From Rhodococcus wratislaviensis (lineage in GTDB: Bacteria; Actinomycetota; Actinomycetes; Mycobacteriales; Mycobacteriaceae): a stretch of DNA of 64,000 nt. The notes beneath the pieces are model-generated. The model saw only the letters and a list, made by a program, of their open reading frames with translations. It was not told the DNA's origin and made no database searches. Position 1 is the stretch's first letter; each line of letters begins with the position of its first letter. The position numbers and the translations under genes are program-made. Shown piece after piece: positions 1 to 8,835 of this stretch. Where the stretch lies: contig NZ_UAUI01000005.1 of NCBI RefSeq assembly GCF_900455735.1, positions 109,253-173,252 on the forward strand. The letters run 5' to 3'.

Positions 1-1
1 C

Positions 2-1690
2 GAGAACATCTACGCGGTCGGCGAGTGCGCCGCGGTGGAGGGACGGTGCTACGGCCTCGTCGCTCCCGGCTACACCACCGCGGAGATCGTCGCGGACCGG
101 CTGCTCGGCGGGGCGGCGGAGTTCCCGGGCGCCGACCTGTCCACCAAGCTCAAGCTGATGGGCGTGGACGTCGCCAGCTTCGGCGACGCGCACGCTCAGA
201 CCCCCGGCGCACTGGAGGTAGTCCTCAGCGACGCTGCCAAGGGCACCTACGCCAAGCTGGTCGTGTCCGACGACGCGAAGACGCTGCTCGGCGGCATCCT
301 CGTCGGCGACGCCTCCGCGTACGCCTCGCTGCGCCCGCTCGTCGGCCGCGAACTGCCGGGCGATCCGGCCTCGCTCATCTCGCCGGCGGGGGAGAAGCCC
401 GGCGCCGGGTCCCTTCCCGACGACGCCGAGGTCTGCTCGTGCAACGGCGTCACCAAGGGGTCGATCTGCGGTGCCATCGCCGACGGCGCCTGCGACATCG
501 CGCAGGTCAAGAGCTGCACCAACGCCGGAACGACGTGCGGCGGCTGCCTGCCGACCATCAAGCAGCTCCTCGCGTCGTCCGGCGTGGTGATGTCGAAGGC
601 GCTGTGCGAGCACTTCGAGCAGTCCCGCGCCGAACTGTTCGAGATCGTGCAGGCCACGGACACGCGCACGTTCTCCGCGCTGATCTCGAAGTACGGGAAG
701 GGTTCGGGCTGCGACATCTGCAAGCCCGTCGTCGCGTCGATCCTGGCGTCCACCGACTCGGACCACATCCTGCACCGCAACCAGGCGGGTCTGCAGGACA
801 CGAACGACCACTTCCTGGCCAACATCCAGAAGAACGGCACCTACTCGGTGGTGCCGCGGATGCCCGGTGGCGAATGCACGCCCGAACAGCTCATCGTCAT
901 CGGCGAGGTGGCCCGCGACTTCGGCCTCTACACGAAGGTCACCGGCGGTCAGCGCATCGACCTGTTCGGCGCCCGTGTCGAGCAGTTGCCCGCGATCTGG
1001 AAGCGTCTCGTCGACGCGGGCATGGAGTCCGGTCAGGCCTACGGCAAGTCGCTGCGCACCGTGAAGAGCTGCGTCGGATCCACCTGGTGCCGGTACGGCG
1101 TGCAGGACTCCGTGGGGATGGCGGTCGACCTCGAGAACCGGTACCGCGGCCTACGGTCCCCGCACAAGATCAAGTTCGGTGTTTCCGGCTGCGCCCGCGA
1201 ATGCGCCGAGGCGCGCGGCAAGGACGTCGGCGTCATCGCCACCGAGAACGGCTGGAACCTGTACGTCGGCGGCAACGGCGGCCAGTCTCCGAAGCACGCC
1301 CAGTTGCTCGCCGGTGGGCTCGACGACGAAACCCTCGTCCGCTACATCGACCGGTACCTCATGTTCTACATCCGCACCGCGGACCGTCTCCAGCGCACCG
1401 CGCCGTGGGTCGACTCCCTCGAGGGCGGGCTCGACCACCTCAAGGCCGTGGTGTGCGAGGACAGCCTGGGCATCGCCGCCGATCTCGAGGCGGCCATGGC
1501 CAAGCACGTTCTGGGATACAAGGACGAGTGGGCGGGCGTGCTCGAGGACCCGGAGAAGCTGTCGCGGTTCGTGTCGTTCGTCAACGCGCCCGAGGAGGCC
1601 GATCCGACCGTCTCGTTCGACGACACGGGCGTCCGGAAGGTCCCGGTGTTGATGGGAATGCCGAAATTCGCAGCTTCTACATCGGAGTAA
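2..1690 (+). CDS. nirB: Nitrite reductase [NAD(P)H] large subunit, 5' end outside the window
   Basis: Flavin/siroheme subunit of assimilatory NAD(P)H nitrite reductase, which reduces nitrite to ammonium in the cytoplasm. The visible 562 residues open with the end of the FAD/NAD(P) domain (NIYAVGECAA, a typical FAD-binding stretch). Two BFD-type [2Fe-2S] segments follow. The first, near residues 142-183, carries CSCNG, SCTNAGTTCGGC; the second ends in GCDICKP. The sulfite/nitrite reductase siroheme-[4Fe-4S] domain comes last, with the four ligand cysteines in SCVGSTWC and SGCARECAEA. The frame is open through base 2, so the start codon lies upstream of the window. The gene is followed after about 80 bp by nirD and then by two tetrapyrrole genes. 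Identification is secure; only the N-terminal portion is missing. Confidence 0.97.
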   Translation, partial: ENIYAVGECAAVEGRCYGLVAPGYTTAEIVADRLLGGAAEFPGADLSTKLKLMGVDVASFGDAHAQTPGALEVVLSDAAKGTYAKLVVSDDAKTLLGGILVGDASAYASLRPLVGRELPGDPASLISPAGEKPGAGSLPDDAEVCSCNGVTKGSICGAIADGACDIAQVKSCTNAGTTCGGCLPTIKQLLASSGVVMSKALCEHFEQSRAELFEIVQATDTRTFSALISKYGKGSGCDICKPVVASILASTDSDHILHRNQAGLQDTNDHFLANIQKNGTYSVVPRMPGGECTPEQLIVIGEVARDFGLYTKVTGGQRIDLFGARVEQLPAIWKRLVDAGMESGQAYGKSLRTVKSCVGSTWCRYGVQDSVGMAVDLENRYRGLRSPHKIKFGVSGCARECAEARGKDVGVIATENGWNLYVGGNGGQSPKHAQLLAGGLDDETLVRYIDRYLMFYIRTADRLQRTAPWVDSLEGGLDHLKAVVCEDSLGIAADLEAAMAKHVLGYKDEWAGVLEDPEKLSRFVSFVNAPEEADPTVSFDDTGVRKVPVLMGMPKFAASTSE

Positions 1691-1771
1691 TCCCCGCTTA
1701 ACGCTGCGGAAACACCGACCCCGAACGATGTATCCAAGCACGGATACACACCAGCCCGAAGGAGGACTGTG

Positions 1772-2173
1772 ATGACCGTCGTCGACATGAACGTGCACAG
1801 TGCCAGTGGAACCAGGCGTGAAAGCGTCCAGTCAGGCCGTCTCGAATGGACGTCCGCGTGCCCGCTCAGCCAGCTGATTCCCGGTCTCGGGGTGGCGGTG
1901 CTGCTGCGGGGCGGGGAGCAGGTGGCACTGTTCCTGCTCGAGGACGGATCGCTGCGCGCCGTGGGCAACATCGACCCGTTCGGGCGCGCGGCCGTGATGT
2001 CCCGCGGCCTCGTTGGTGACCGGGCCGGCGAGCCTACCGTGGCGTCGCCGCTGCTCAAGCAGGTGTTCTCGCTGGTCGACGGACGCTGCCTCGACGACGA
2101 GTCGGTGCGGCTGCCCGTGTACGACGTGCGGGTGTGGGCCGGCGTCGTCCAGGTTCACAGCACGAACGCGTGA
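1772..2173 (+). CDS. nirD: Nitrite reductase small subunit NirD (Rieske-like)
   Basis: A 133-residue partner of NirB. NirD proteins adopt a Rieske-like fold that commonly lacks the Fe-S ligands, and none of the usual CxH...CxxH motifs is present here. The family core is visible in LFLLEDGSLRAVGNIDPFGRA and in the C-terminal LPVYDVRVWAGVVQVH. The ATG at 1772 is preceded by a good ribosome site (AAGGAGGA, 1759-1766); a GTG one codon earlier is also possible. The stop codon overlaps the next start in a GTGA junction, so translation is probably coupled to the HemD-like protein. Confidence 0.93.
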   Translation: MTVVDMNVHSASGTRRESVQSGRLEWTSACPLSQLIPGLGVAVLLRGGEQVALFLLEDGSLRAVGNIDPFGRAAVMSRGLVGDRAGEPTVASPLLKQVFSLVDGRCLDDESVRLPVYDVRVWAGVVQVHSTNA

Positions 2174-3327
2174 ACGACGACACGCCGCTGTGCGGGTTCA
2201 CGATCGGAATCACGGCGTCCCGGCGTGCGGAAGAGTTCGCCACGCTGCTGACGCGGCGCGGCGCCACCGTCGTGCACGCCCCGGCCATCCGCATCATCCC
2301 GCTGGCCGACGACACGGAACTCGAGCGCGTCACACGCCAGATCATCGACAACCCGCCGGAGATCGTCGTCGCGACGACGGGGATCGGCTTCCGCGGCTGG
2401 ATGGAGGCCGCGGACGGCTGGGGCGAAGCGGAGGAGCTCGGCAGGGCACTGGCCTCGAGCCGCCTGCTGGCCCGCGGACCCAAGGCAAAGGGCGCGATCC
2501 GGGCCGCAGACCTGCGGGAAGAGTGGTCACCCGCCTCGGAGTCGTCGGCGGAGGTGCTCGATCACCTGCTCGGTGAGGGCGTCGAAGGCAAGCGCATCGC
2601 GGTCCAGCTGCACGGTGCCACCACGGAATGGGAGCCGGTCGCGGACTTCTGCGAGGTGCTCCGCTGCGCGGGCGCCGACGTGATCGCCGTCCCCGTCTAC
2701 CGGTGGACGCCGCTCGAGGACCAGGCCCCGATGGACCGGATGATCGAACTGATCGCCTCCGGCGGACTCGACGCGGTCAGCTTCACCAGCGCACCGGCGG
2801 TGGCCTCGCTGCTGACCCGCGCCAAGGAGACCGGAATGATCGAGATGGTGCTGCACTCGTTCCGGCACCGAGTTCTCGCGGCCTGCGTGGGACCGGTGAC
2901 CGCCGGACCGCTGCGCGAACTCGAGGTGCCGACGACGATGCCGGCACGCTCGCGGCTGGGGGCACTCGCCCGGCACATCGCCGACGAGCTGCCGAGGCGG
3001 GCGAACAAGATCCAGACCGCCGGACACGAGCTGAGCATCCGCGGCGGATGCGTCGTCGTCGACGGCGAGGTGCGGCAGCTGCCCCCCGCCGCCATGTCGC
3101 TGATGCGCACACTCGGCGCCCGTCCCGGCCGGGTCGTGCCGCGGGACGAACTGCTCGCGGCGCTGCCCGGTGGCGGCGGCGACACCCACGCCGTGGAGAC
3201 GGCCGTGGCGAGGCTGCGCGCATCCCTGGGCGCACCGAAAGCCGTCCAGACGGTGGTCAAGCGGGGATATCGCCTCGCGCTCGACCCCGTCGACTGCGTC
3301 GATTCACGTGAGGAGGGACAGCAGTGA
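2170..3327 (+). CDS. Uroporphyrinogen-III synthase (HemD) domain fused to a winged-helix DNA-binding domain
   Basis: A 385-residue two-domain protein. Residues about 1-270 look like uroporphyrinogen-III synthase (the GITASRRAEEFATLLTRRG start, then ATTGIGFRGW and AVSFTSAPAV). Residues about 290-375 look like an OmpR/PhoB-type winged helix (LPPAAMSLMRTLGARPGRVV, then VETAVARLRASLG and VVKRGYRL). The organisation matches M. tuberculosis Rv0260c, annotated as a HemD/response-regulator-like protein. It could make the siroheme precursor, act as a tetrapyrrole- or nitrite-responsive regulator of nirBD, or both; the sequence does not decide. No receiver-domain phosphorylation site is visible. The GTG start overlaps the nirD stop (GTGA), and its own stop overlaps the next start in the same way. 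Confidence 0.9.
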   Translation: MNDDTPLCGFTIGITASRRAEEFATLLTRRGATVVHAPAIRIIPLADDTELERVTRQIIDNPPEIVVATTGIGFRGWMEAADGWGEAEELGRALASSRLLARGPKAKGAIRAADLREEWSPASESSAEVLDHLLGEGVEGKRIAVQLHGATTEWEPVADFCEVLRCAGADVIAVPVYRWTPLEDQAPMDRMIELIASGGLDAVSFTSAPAVASLLTRAKETGMIEMVLHSFRHRVLAACVGPVTAGPLRELEVPTTMPARSRLGALARHIADELPRRANKIQTAGHELSIRGGCVVVDGEVRQLPPAAMSLMRTLGARPGRVVPRDELLAALPGGGGDTHAVETAVARLRASLGAPKAVQTVVKRGYRLALDPVDCVDSREEGQQ

Positions 3328-4028
3328 ACGAGACAGCACTGGTACTGGTGGCACACGGAACGCGGAGTCCCCGGGGCGTGGAGATGATCGCCGCGCTCGC
3401 CGACGCCGTCGCCGAGCAGGTCGGACCGACCCGGGTGTCCTTCGTGGACGTTCTCGGGCCGTCGCCCGCCGAGGTGCTCCGCGACATCACCGGGCCCGCC
3501 GTCGTGGTCCCGGCGTTCCTCGCGTCGGGCTACCACGTCCACACCGATGTTCCGCGGGAAGTCGCGGACAGCGGTCACCCGTCGGTGGCCGTGACCCGGG
3601 CGCTGGGACCGGACCCCGTTCTCGCGGAGGTCCTGCTGCGGCGGCTGGTCGACGCGGGCTGGCGGCCCGGCGACGCGGTCGTGCTCGCCGCGGCCGGCTC
3701 GTCCGACCCGCGGGCCCTGCGCGACGTCCGGCGCGCCGCGGCGCTGCTGTCGGAACTCGTGGCGTCGCGGGTCCGGATCGGCTACGTGGCGACAGCGCAG
3801 CCGCGCGTCCCCGACGTGGTGGCCGGGCTGCGGGCGGACGGCGAGAAGCGCGTGTTCGTCGCGTCGTATCTCCTGGCCCACGGACTGTTCCACGCGCGTC
3901 TCGCCGATGCCGGTGCGGACGGAGTAGCCGAGCCGCTCGGTGTCGATCCGGCCATCGTCGGCCTTGTGGCGGAGCGCTACCGCAGTGGAATTCCGGCCGC
4001 GCTGCGCACACTGTCGTTCCAGCGCTGA
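3324..4028 (+). CDS. Sirohydrochlorin chelatase / CbiX-SirB family protein
   Basis: A 234-residue class II chelatase-like protein expected to insert Fe2+ (SirB role) or Co2+ (CbiX role) into sirohydrochlorin. The signature start LVLVAHGTRSPRGVEMI carries the metal-binding His. A second half-repeat has VVVPAFLASGYHVHTDVP with the second conserved His. The C-terminal half (VFVASYLLAHGLFHARLADAG) repeats the fold, as in long CbiX/Rv0259c-type proteins. It is the last gene of the nirBD operon, joined by a GTGA overlap. Nitrite reductase needs siroheme, so iron chelation is the more likely function here. The stop lies 4 bp from the convergent MobA-MoeA stop. Confidence 0.9.
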   Translation: MNETALVLVAHGTRSPRGVEMIAALADAVAEQVGPTRVSFVDVLGPSPAEVLRDITGPAVVVPAFLASGYHVHTDVPREVADSGHPSVAVTRALGPDPVLAEVLLRRLVDAGWRPGDAVVLAAAGSSDPRALRDVRRAAALLSELVASRVRIGYVATAQPRVPDVVAGLRADGEKRVFVASYLLAHGLFHARLADAGADGVAEPLGVDPAIVGLVAERYRSGIPAALRTLSFQR

Positions 4029-4032
4029 ACCG

Positions 4033-5781
4033 TCAGCGCGGTAGCGGGATCAGCTCGGCCAGATCGCCGTCGGCCGCACCCGCCGGGACCAGCGCGAGCG
4101 CCTCGCGGTCGATCAGGCCCGCGAGATGCGCGGTCCGGATTCCGGGGTCGACACGCCACGTGCCGTCCGGTTGCGGGACGGCGGGCAGGATCCGGGTGGC
4201 GTCGCCACTGACCTCGGACGCATTCGCGATACGTCCCAGCTGACGCGGCGCCGGGGTGCGACCGGTGAGTGCGGCCGCGATGGACGGAACCGTGGTCAGG
4301 AGCGTGACGACCGCGGCGTACGGGTTTCCGGGCAGCCCCAGCACCACCCGACCGTCGGGTAGCAGGGCGGTCACCTGCGAACCGCCCGGGCGGCACCGCA
4401 CCCGCCCCACCACGATCCGGGCCTCCGCCCGGTCGAGCGCGGCACGCAACTGGTCGGCCGCGCCGCCACCGGTCGCCCCGACGATCACGATCAGATCGGG
4501 CTGGCGGACTTCCCGGAACAGTTCGTCGAAGCTGTCGGACGTGTCCCGCAGGTGGGTGTCGGCGACCGTCCGGATGCCGCACCACGAGAGGAACTGGGGG
4601 AGAACGGGTCCCAGGGCGTCCCGCGTCTGCCCGTGTCGCAGCGGACCGTCCCGCCGGATCTCGTCACCCGTCACCACCACGTGTGCGCGGACGGGGCCGC
4701 GAACCCCCGCGGTGGTCACCTCCGCGCTCGCGGCGGCGGAGACGAGTGCGGGCGTGACGGCCGTGCCCTCCACTGCGAGCCGGTACCCCTCGTGCCAGTC
4801 CTCCCCGCGCCGCCGCGCGTCGTCGCGCACGGGGGCGTCCTCCTTGCGGGACAGTCGCGGTCCCTCGGAAATGTCTGTCACCACGGCGAATTCGTCCCGC
4901 ACGATGGCGGTGGCACCGCTGGGGAGGTGCGCGCCCGTCGCGATCCGGGCCGCTTCGCCCTCCGCCAGCTCGAGTTCCTCGGAGCTCCCCGCGTACCGGA
5001 TGTCGTCGCGCAGCACCCACGGACCGTCGCCTGCGACGGCGTATCCGTCCATGGCGGAGACGGCGATGCGAGGCAGAGCTTCGGCGGCGAGCAGCGGCTC
5101 GGCGAGGGTGGCGCCGAGCGACGTGCCGAGTGCCGCGGACCGCGGTGGGAGCGGGGGGACGGCGGTCAGGATCGCGTCCCGGGCCTCGTCGATCGTGACC
5201 GGCGTCGCCGCGGCCCTGCTCCGGGCTCGCTCGACGTCCTCCGGTGTGTCGCAGTCCGTGACGCCGCGGAAGAGGACCGTGTCGAACGTGTCCGGAACGA
5301 GTGCCTTCATGGGCTGGTTGACCGCCGATCCGAGCGAGCGCACACGGTCGGTCAACGCGCCGACGCGCCACGCGGACAACAGGAACTGCAGGCGGCCCGA
5401 CTCGTCGATCGCGAACACGGTGTCGGCGTCCTGCACGGCGGCGGCGAGGGCCGCCACCATCGTGGGTTCCGCGAACGGCAGGTCCGACGCGAGCAGAATC
5501 ACCCGGTCGTCCGGTTCGGCGTCGAGCACGGCGAGTCCGGCGGCCACCCCCGCGACCGGCCCGGCGCCCGGCGGCGTCTCCTGCGTCTGGAGCACCGTCG
5601 AATCGAGGTCGGCGCGCCGAGGTCCCACGACGACGATGCGCTCACAGTCGTCGACGGCGTCGAGAGCGGTGTCGAGCATCCGGCGTCCGCCGACCACCAC
5701 GGCCGGCTTGTCGACGCCGCCCATCCGAGTGGCTCGTCCACCGGCGAGGACGATCGCGTGAACGGGTGCGGCAGAGTTCAT
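4033..5781 (-). CDS. Fused molybdenum cofactor guanylyltransferase (MobA-like) and molybdopterin molybdenumtransferase (MoeA-like)
   Basis: A 582-residue fusion. Residues about 1-195 are a MobA-like nucleotidyltransferase (IVLAGGRATRMGGVDKPAVV, the LAGGxxxRMGxxK signature). The remainder is MoeA-like (AMDGYAV, RIATGAHLPSGATAIV, GDEI, LGLPGNPYAAVV). The MoeA glycine loop is unusual: VGATGGGAADQL replaces the more common TGGVSxGxYD, and RPGGSQ replaces PGKP. Activity of that half may therefore be altered. The protein would finish molybdenum cofactor for enzymes such as nitrate reductase, which suits its position facing the nitrite reductase operon. The start is uncertain: ATG 5781 has GAGGGA immediately upstream, and GTG 5799 is an in-frame alternative. 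Confidence 0.88.
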   Translation of the reverse strand: MNSAAPVHAIVLAGGRATRMGGVDKPAVVVGGRRMLDTALDAVDDCERIVVVGPRRADLDSTVLQTQETPPGAGPVAGVAAGLAVLDAEPDDRVILLASDLPFAEPTMVAALAAAVQDADTVFAIDESGRLQFLLSAWRVGALTDRVRSLGSAVNQPMKALVPDTFDTVLFRGVTDCDTPEDVERARSRAAATPVTIDEARDAILTAVPPLPPRSAALGTSLGATLAEPLLAAEALPRIAVSAMDGYAVAGDGPWVLRDDIRYAGSSEELELAEGEAARIATGAHLPSGATAIVRDEFAVVTDISEGPRLSRKEDAPVRDDARRRGEDWHEGYRLAVEGTAVTPALVSAAASAEVTTAGVRGPVRAHVVVTGDEIRRDGPLRHGQTRDALGPVLPQFLSWCGIRTVADTHLRDTSDSFDELFREVRQPDLIVIVGATGGGAADQLRAALDRAEARIVVGRVRCRPGGSQVTALLPDGRVVLGLPGNPYAAVVTLLTTVPSIAAALTGRTPAPRQLGRIANASEVSGDATRILPAVPQPDGTWRVDPGIRTAHLAGLIDREALALVPAGAADGDLAELIPLPR

Positions 5782-5803
5782 TCCCTCATGCTGCCGCACA
5801 CCC

Positions 5804-5929
5804 TCAGTCGCTGTGCAGGTGGCTGCGCGGAGGTCCGGCGAGCCCGGACCGTCCGCCGTGCGCCGTGCTGACGCAGAGCCAGGCCACCGACGCCAGGCTG
5901 AGGGCCAAGAGGATTCCAATTACCAGCAT
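5804..5929 (-). CDS. Possible small membrane peptide
   Basis: A 41-codon ORF with an N-terminal hydrophobic helix (MLVIGILLALSLASVAWLCV) followed by a short basic, His-containing tail. It lies between the MobA-MoeA gene and the divergently read MocR-type regulator, in a 210-bp interval that is otherwise empty. There is no clear ribosome-binding site. I recognise no family. It could be a genuine small membrane protein or chance; the single clean transmembrane-like segment is the only positive evidence. Confidence 0.35.
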   Translation of the reverse strand: MLVIGILLALSLASVAWLCVSTAHGGRSGLAGPPRSHLHSD

Positions 5930-5990
5930 GTATCGATTGTCGGGGCAAAGTGGACCGCGAATTCCAGTCCTCTGTGGGAAAGTGGCCTGT

Positions 5991-7436
5991 ATGAGTGTCG
6001 AACCAGTCCGAAGCGTCTCGGCAGCCGAGTTGGCGGTGCTGCTCGGTGCGGCGCCTACCGGCGGGCAACCGCTGTACCGCGGGCTCGCCGACGCCCTCCG
6101 CGAGAGGGTGGCGGACGGGTCGATGGCCGTGGGAGTCCGGCTGCCCGCCGAACGGGCCCTCGCGGAGGAGCTGCGGCTCAGCCGGGTGACCGTCAGTGCC
6201 GCGTATCGCGAACTGCGCGAGTCCGGTTGGGTGTCGGCGCGGCACGGATCGGGCACGTTCGTGGCGATGCCGTCGGGTCCGCCGGCGTGGGGGAGCATGG
6301 TGGGCGCGCCGGTGGACGGTGTCATCGACCTCGTCAACGCCGCGCCTGCGGCCGCCCCCGAGCTCAGGGAGGCGTATCTCGACGCAGTCGACGAGCTGCC
6401 CCGTTTCATGCCCCAGCACGGTTACCACCCCGGCGGACTGACGACGCTCCGGGCGGCGATAGCAGACCATTACACGCGGCGGGGTCGACCCACCACCGCG
6501 GACCAGATCCTCGTCACCGGTGGCGCAGGCGATGCCACCGAAGTGGTCTTCGAGGCTCTGGTCGAGGCGGGCGACCGCGTCCTGGTCGAACACCCGACCT
6601 ACCCCGGCGCGGTCGAGTCCGTGCAGGCGGCCGGCGGCAGACCCGTTCCGGTGCCGATCGATGCGACCGACCCGGACGCGTTCGTCGCCGAGGCGGACCG
6701 GGCCGCGCGGCAGAGCGCCCCGACGGTGGCGTACCTGATGCCGGACTTCTCCAACCCGTCGGGGGCCAGGGGGACTCTCGAAGGCAGGCGGCGGCTGGCC
6801 GCGACCCTGGCCCGCCACGGCGTGGTGACCGTCGTGGACGAGGTGGCGGCGGAACTCGTGCTGGACGGTTCGGACGACCTCGAGCCGTTCGGCGTCCCGG
6901 TCCCGGAATCGGCGACCGTGGCGATCGGCAGCCTCAGCAAGACCGTGTGGGGAGGTATCCGCATCGGCTGGGTGCGCGCCGAGGCCGCCCGCACCGCGCA
7001 GATGGCCAAGATCATGGCGCGCAGGCAATTGTCGGTCTCGGTGCTGGATCAGCTTGCCGCCGTGCGGTTGTTCGCCTGGCACGACCGCCTGGTCGCGCAG
7101 CGCCGCCGCGACCTGCGGGTGCAGCGGAACGCGCTCGCGGCGGCGGTGGACGAGCGGTTGCCCGGGTGGGACTACGTGCTGCCCGCCGGGGGACTGTCCC
7201 TGTGGTGCACGCTTCCTGCCGGAACGAGTTCGACGGAACTCGTCGCCTCGGCGCGGTCGAGGGGCTTGCTCCTGGCTCCCGGGCCCCGGTTCGGTACCGG
7301 TCATCTGTTCGACGACCACCAGCGGTTGCCCTTCACGCGGCCGGTGTCCGAGCTGACCGCGGCCGTGAATGTCCTTGCCACCCTGGTCGTGTCCGGCGAC
7401 GCCTCGATGTCCGCGACGCCGACGCTCGTCGTGTGA
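5991..7436 (+). CDS. MocR/PdxR-type GntR regulator with aminotransferase-like domain
   Basis: A 481-residue regulator. The N-terminal winged helix of GntR type spans about residues 20-90 (LYRGLADALRERVADGS, LPAERALAEELRLSRVTV, GSGTFV). It is fused to a fold-type I PLP-dependent aminotransferase domain. The PLP lysine lies in GSLSKTVWGGIRIGW, and YLMPDFSNPSG is the usual upstream motif. Such proteins use PLP or an amino compound as effector. No transporter or PLP-synthesis gene lies beside it, so its target is unclear. ATG 5991 begins MSVEPVRSVSAAEL; the reading frame stays open further upstream, but no homology-like sequence is seen there. The Shine-Dalgarno is weak. Confidence 0.92.
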   Translation: MSVEPVRSVSAAELAVLLGAAPTGGQPLYRGLADALRERVADGSMAVGVRLPAERALAEELRLSRVTVSAAYRELRESGWVSARHGSGTFVAMPSGPPAWGSMVGAPVDGVIDLVNAAPAAAPELREAYLDAVDELPRFMPQHGYHPGGLTTLRAAIADHYTRRGRPTTADQILVTGGAGDATEVVFEALVEAGDRVLVEHPTYPGAVESVQAAGGRPVPVPIDATDPDAFVAEADRAARQSAPTVAYLMPDFSNPSGARGTLEGRRRLAATLARHGVVTVVDEVAAELVLDGSDDLEPFGVPVPESATVAIGSLSKTVWGGIRIGWVRAEAARTAQMAKIMARRQLSVSVLDQLAAVRLFAWHDRLVAQRRRDLRVQRNALAAAVDERLPGWDYVLPAGGLSLWCTLPAGTSSTELVASARSRGLLLAPGPRFGTGHLFDDHQRLPFTRPVSELTAAVNVLATLVVSGDASMSATPTLVV

Positions 7437-7556
7437 AGTACCTGTGAATCGAAGTATCGGTCAGAGACCACTTCGGTACCGGGAAAGGGGCTGATCTTTA
7501 TCGACGCTCTGGCATAGTGATGCCGTCGACCCGCTCGCTGAATTGTGGGGTATGTC

Positions 7557-8822
7557 ATGGGCTCGTTGTTCCGCAGATCCTTCGGCACCGCTGTACTCGG
7601 CTCGGTCCTCGCGCTGACTGCCGCCCTCGTGGGCGCAGGCACCTCCGCGGCACAACCGCCGTTGCTGTTGCCCCCCTTGCTGTCCCCACCCGCTGCCGAC
7701 GCGATCTTCCCCGTCGCCGACCCGGACCCGTTCTACATCCAACCCGCGGACGTCGCCGACCATGCTCCGGGCGAAGTCCTGAAGATCCGCCAGCTGCCGC
7801 CGTCGTACTACTTCCCCGGTAGCGCGATGTGGGAGCTGTTGTTCCGGACCACCGACTCCGAGGGCAGGCCGATCGCGGCGAACACCACATACGTGCTGCC
7901 CCCGAACCACGTCCCGGACGGTCCGCTGGTGTCGTACCAGCACATCATCAATTCGCTGGGCAACAAGTGCAAGATCGTCACCGAGCTCTACACCACCGAC
8001 CCGCTGCACCAGATCCGCGAAGCCGCCGGACTCAACATCGCACTCGCACGCGGGTGGGCAGTGGCGCTGCCCGACCATCTGGGACCGAGGATGGCGTACG
8101 GCGCGGCGAAGCTCGGAGGCCAGATCACCCTCGACGGCATCCGCGCCGTCCAGCAGGTCCCCGAACTCCAGGTGCAGAACAGCAAGGTCGGACTGGGCGG
8201 ATACTCCGGCGGCGGCATGGCCACGGCCTGGGCGGCGGCGCTGGCCCCGAGTTACGCCCCCGAACTGAACATCGTCGGCGCCGCCGAAGGCGGAACCCCG
8301 ATGAACCTGGTGAAGATGGCGGAGGCGCTGGGCACCAACCCGCACCCCGCGTTCGGTCTCGCGATGGCCGCCGCGCTGGGGCTGGAACGCGAATACCCGG
8401 ACCGCATCGACGTCAGCGGCCAGCTCAACGATCAGGGCCGCTGGATGAAGCAGATGATCGGCAACGGATGCACCAACGAGATCATGCTGTTCGGAATCGG
8501 GCGCAGCGCATCACAGATGACCGACAACAAGAACTTCATGGACGACCCGGAAGCGTGGAAGGTGATGGAGGAGAACAGCCTGGAGCTCTATCCGGGCGTG
8601 CCCACCACGCCGATCTTCGAATGGCACAGCCCGACCGACGCGCTGATCCCGGTCGATTCGATCGACACCACCCTGCGGCGGTACTGCGACGCGGGCACTC
8701 CGGTGCAGACGCTGCTCACTCCGACCCCCGACCACCTGTCGGCGGCGGCGCTGGGACTGCCCCAGGGGCTGGACTGGATGGACGCCCGGTTCCGCGGTGA
8801 TCCCGCGCCGAGCACCTGCTGA
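7557..8822 (+). CDS. Secreted lipase (secretory lipase family)
   Basis: A 421-residue exported alpha/beta hydrolase of the actinobacterial LIP family, expected to hydrolyse triacylglycerols or other esters outside the membrane. Residues 1-35 form a Sec-type signal peptide (RR, long hydrophobic stretch, cleavage near SAA-QPP). A proline-rich linker (LLLPPLLSPPAAD) follows. The nucleophile elbow is GYSGGG near residue 215. PVDSIDTT and a His in TPDHLSAA fit the late Asp/His positions. The start may be GTG 7545 (four residues longer) or ATG 7557. It is monocistronic: the next gene is convergent, 13 bp away. Confidence 0.9.
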   Translation: MGSLFRRSFGTAVLGSVLALTAALVGAGTSAAQPPLLLPPLLSPPAADAIFPVADPDPFYIQPADVADHAPGEVLKIRQLPPSYYFPGSAMWELLFRTTDSEGRPIAANTTYVLPPNHVPDGPLVSYQHIINSLGNKCKIVTELYTTDPLHQIREAAGLNIALARGWAVALPDHLGPRMAYGAAKLGGQITLDGIRAVQQVPELQVQNSKVGLGGYSGGGMATAWAAALAPSYAPELNIVGAAEGGTPMNLVKMAEALGTNPHPAFGLAMAAALGLEREYPDRIDVSGQLNDQGRWMKQMIGNGCTNEIMLFGIGRSASQMTDNKNFMDDPEAWKVMEENSLELYPGVPTTPIFEWHSPTDALIPVDSIDTTLRRYCDAGTPVQTLLTPTPDHLSAAALGLPQGLDWMDARFRGDPAPSTC

Positions 8823-8835
8823 GGCGGCGGGGACG

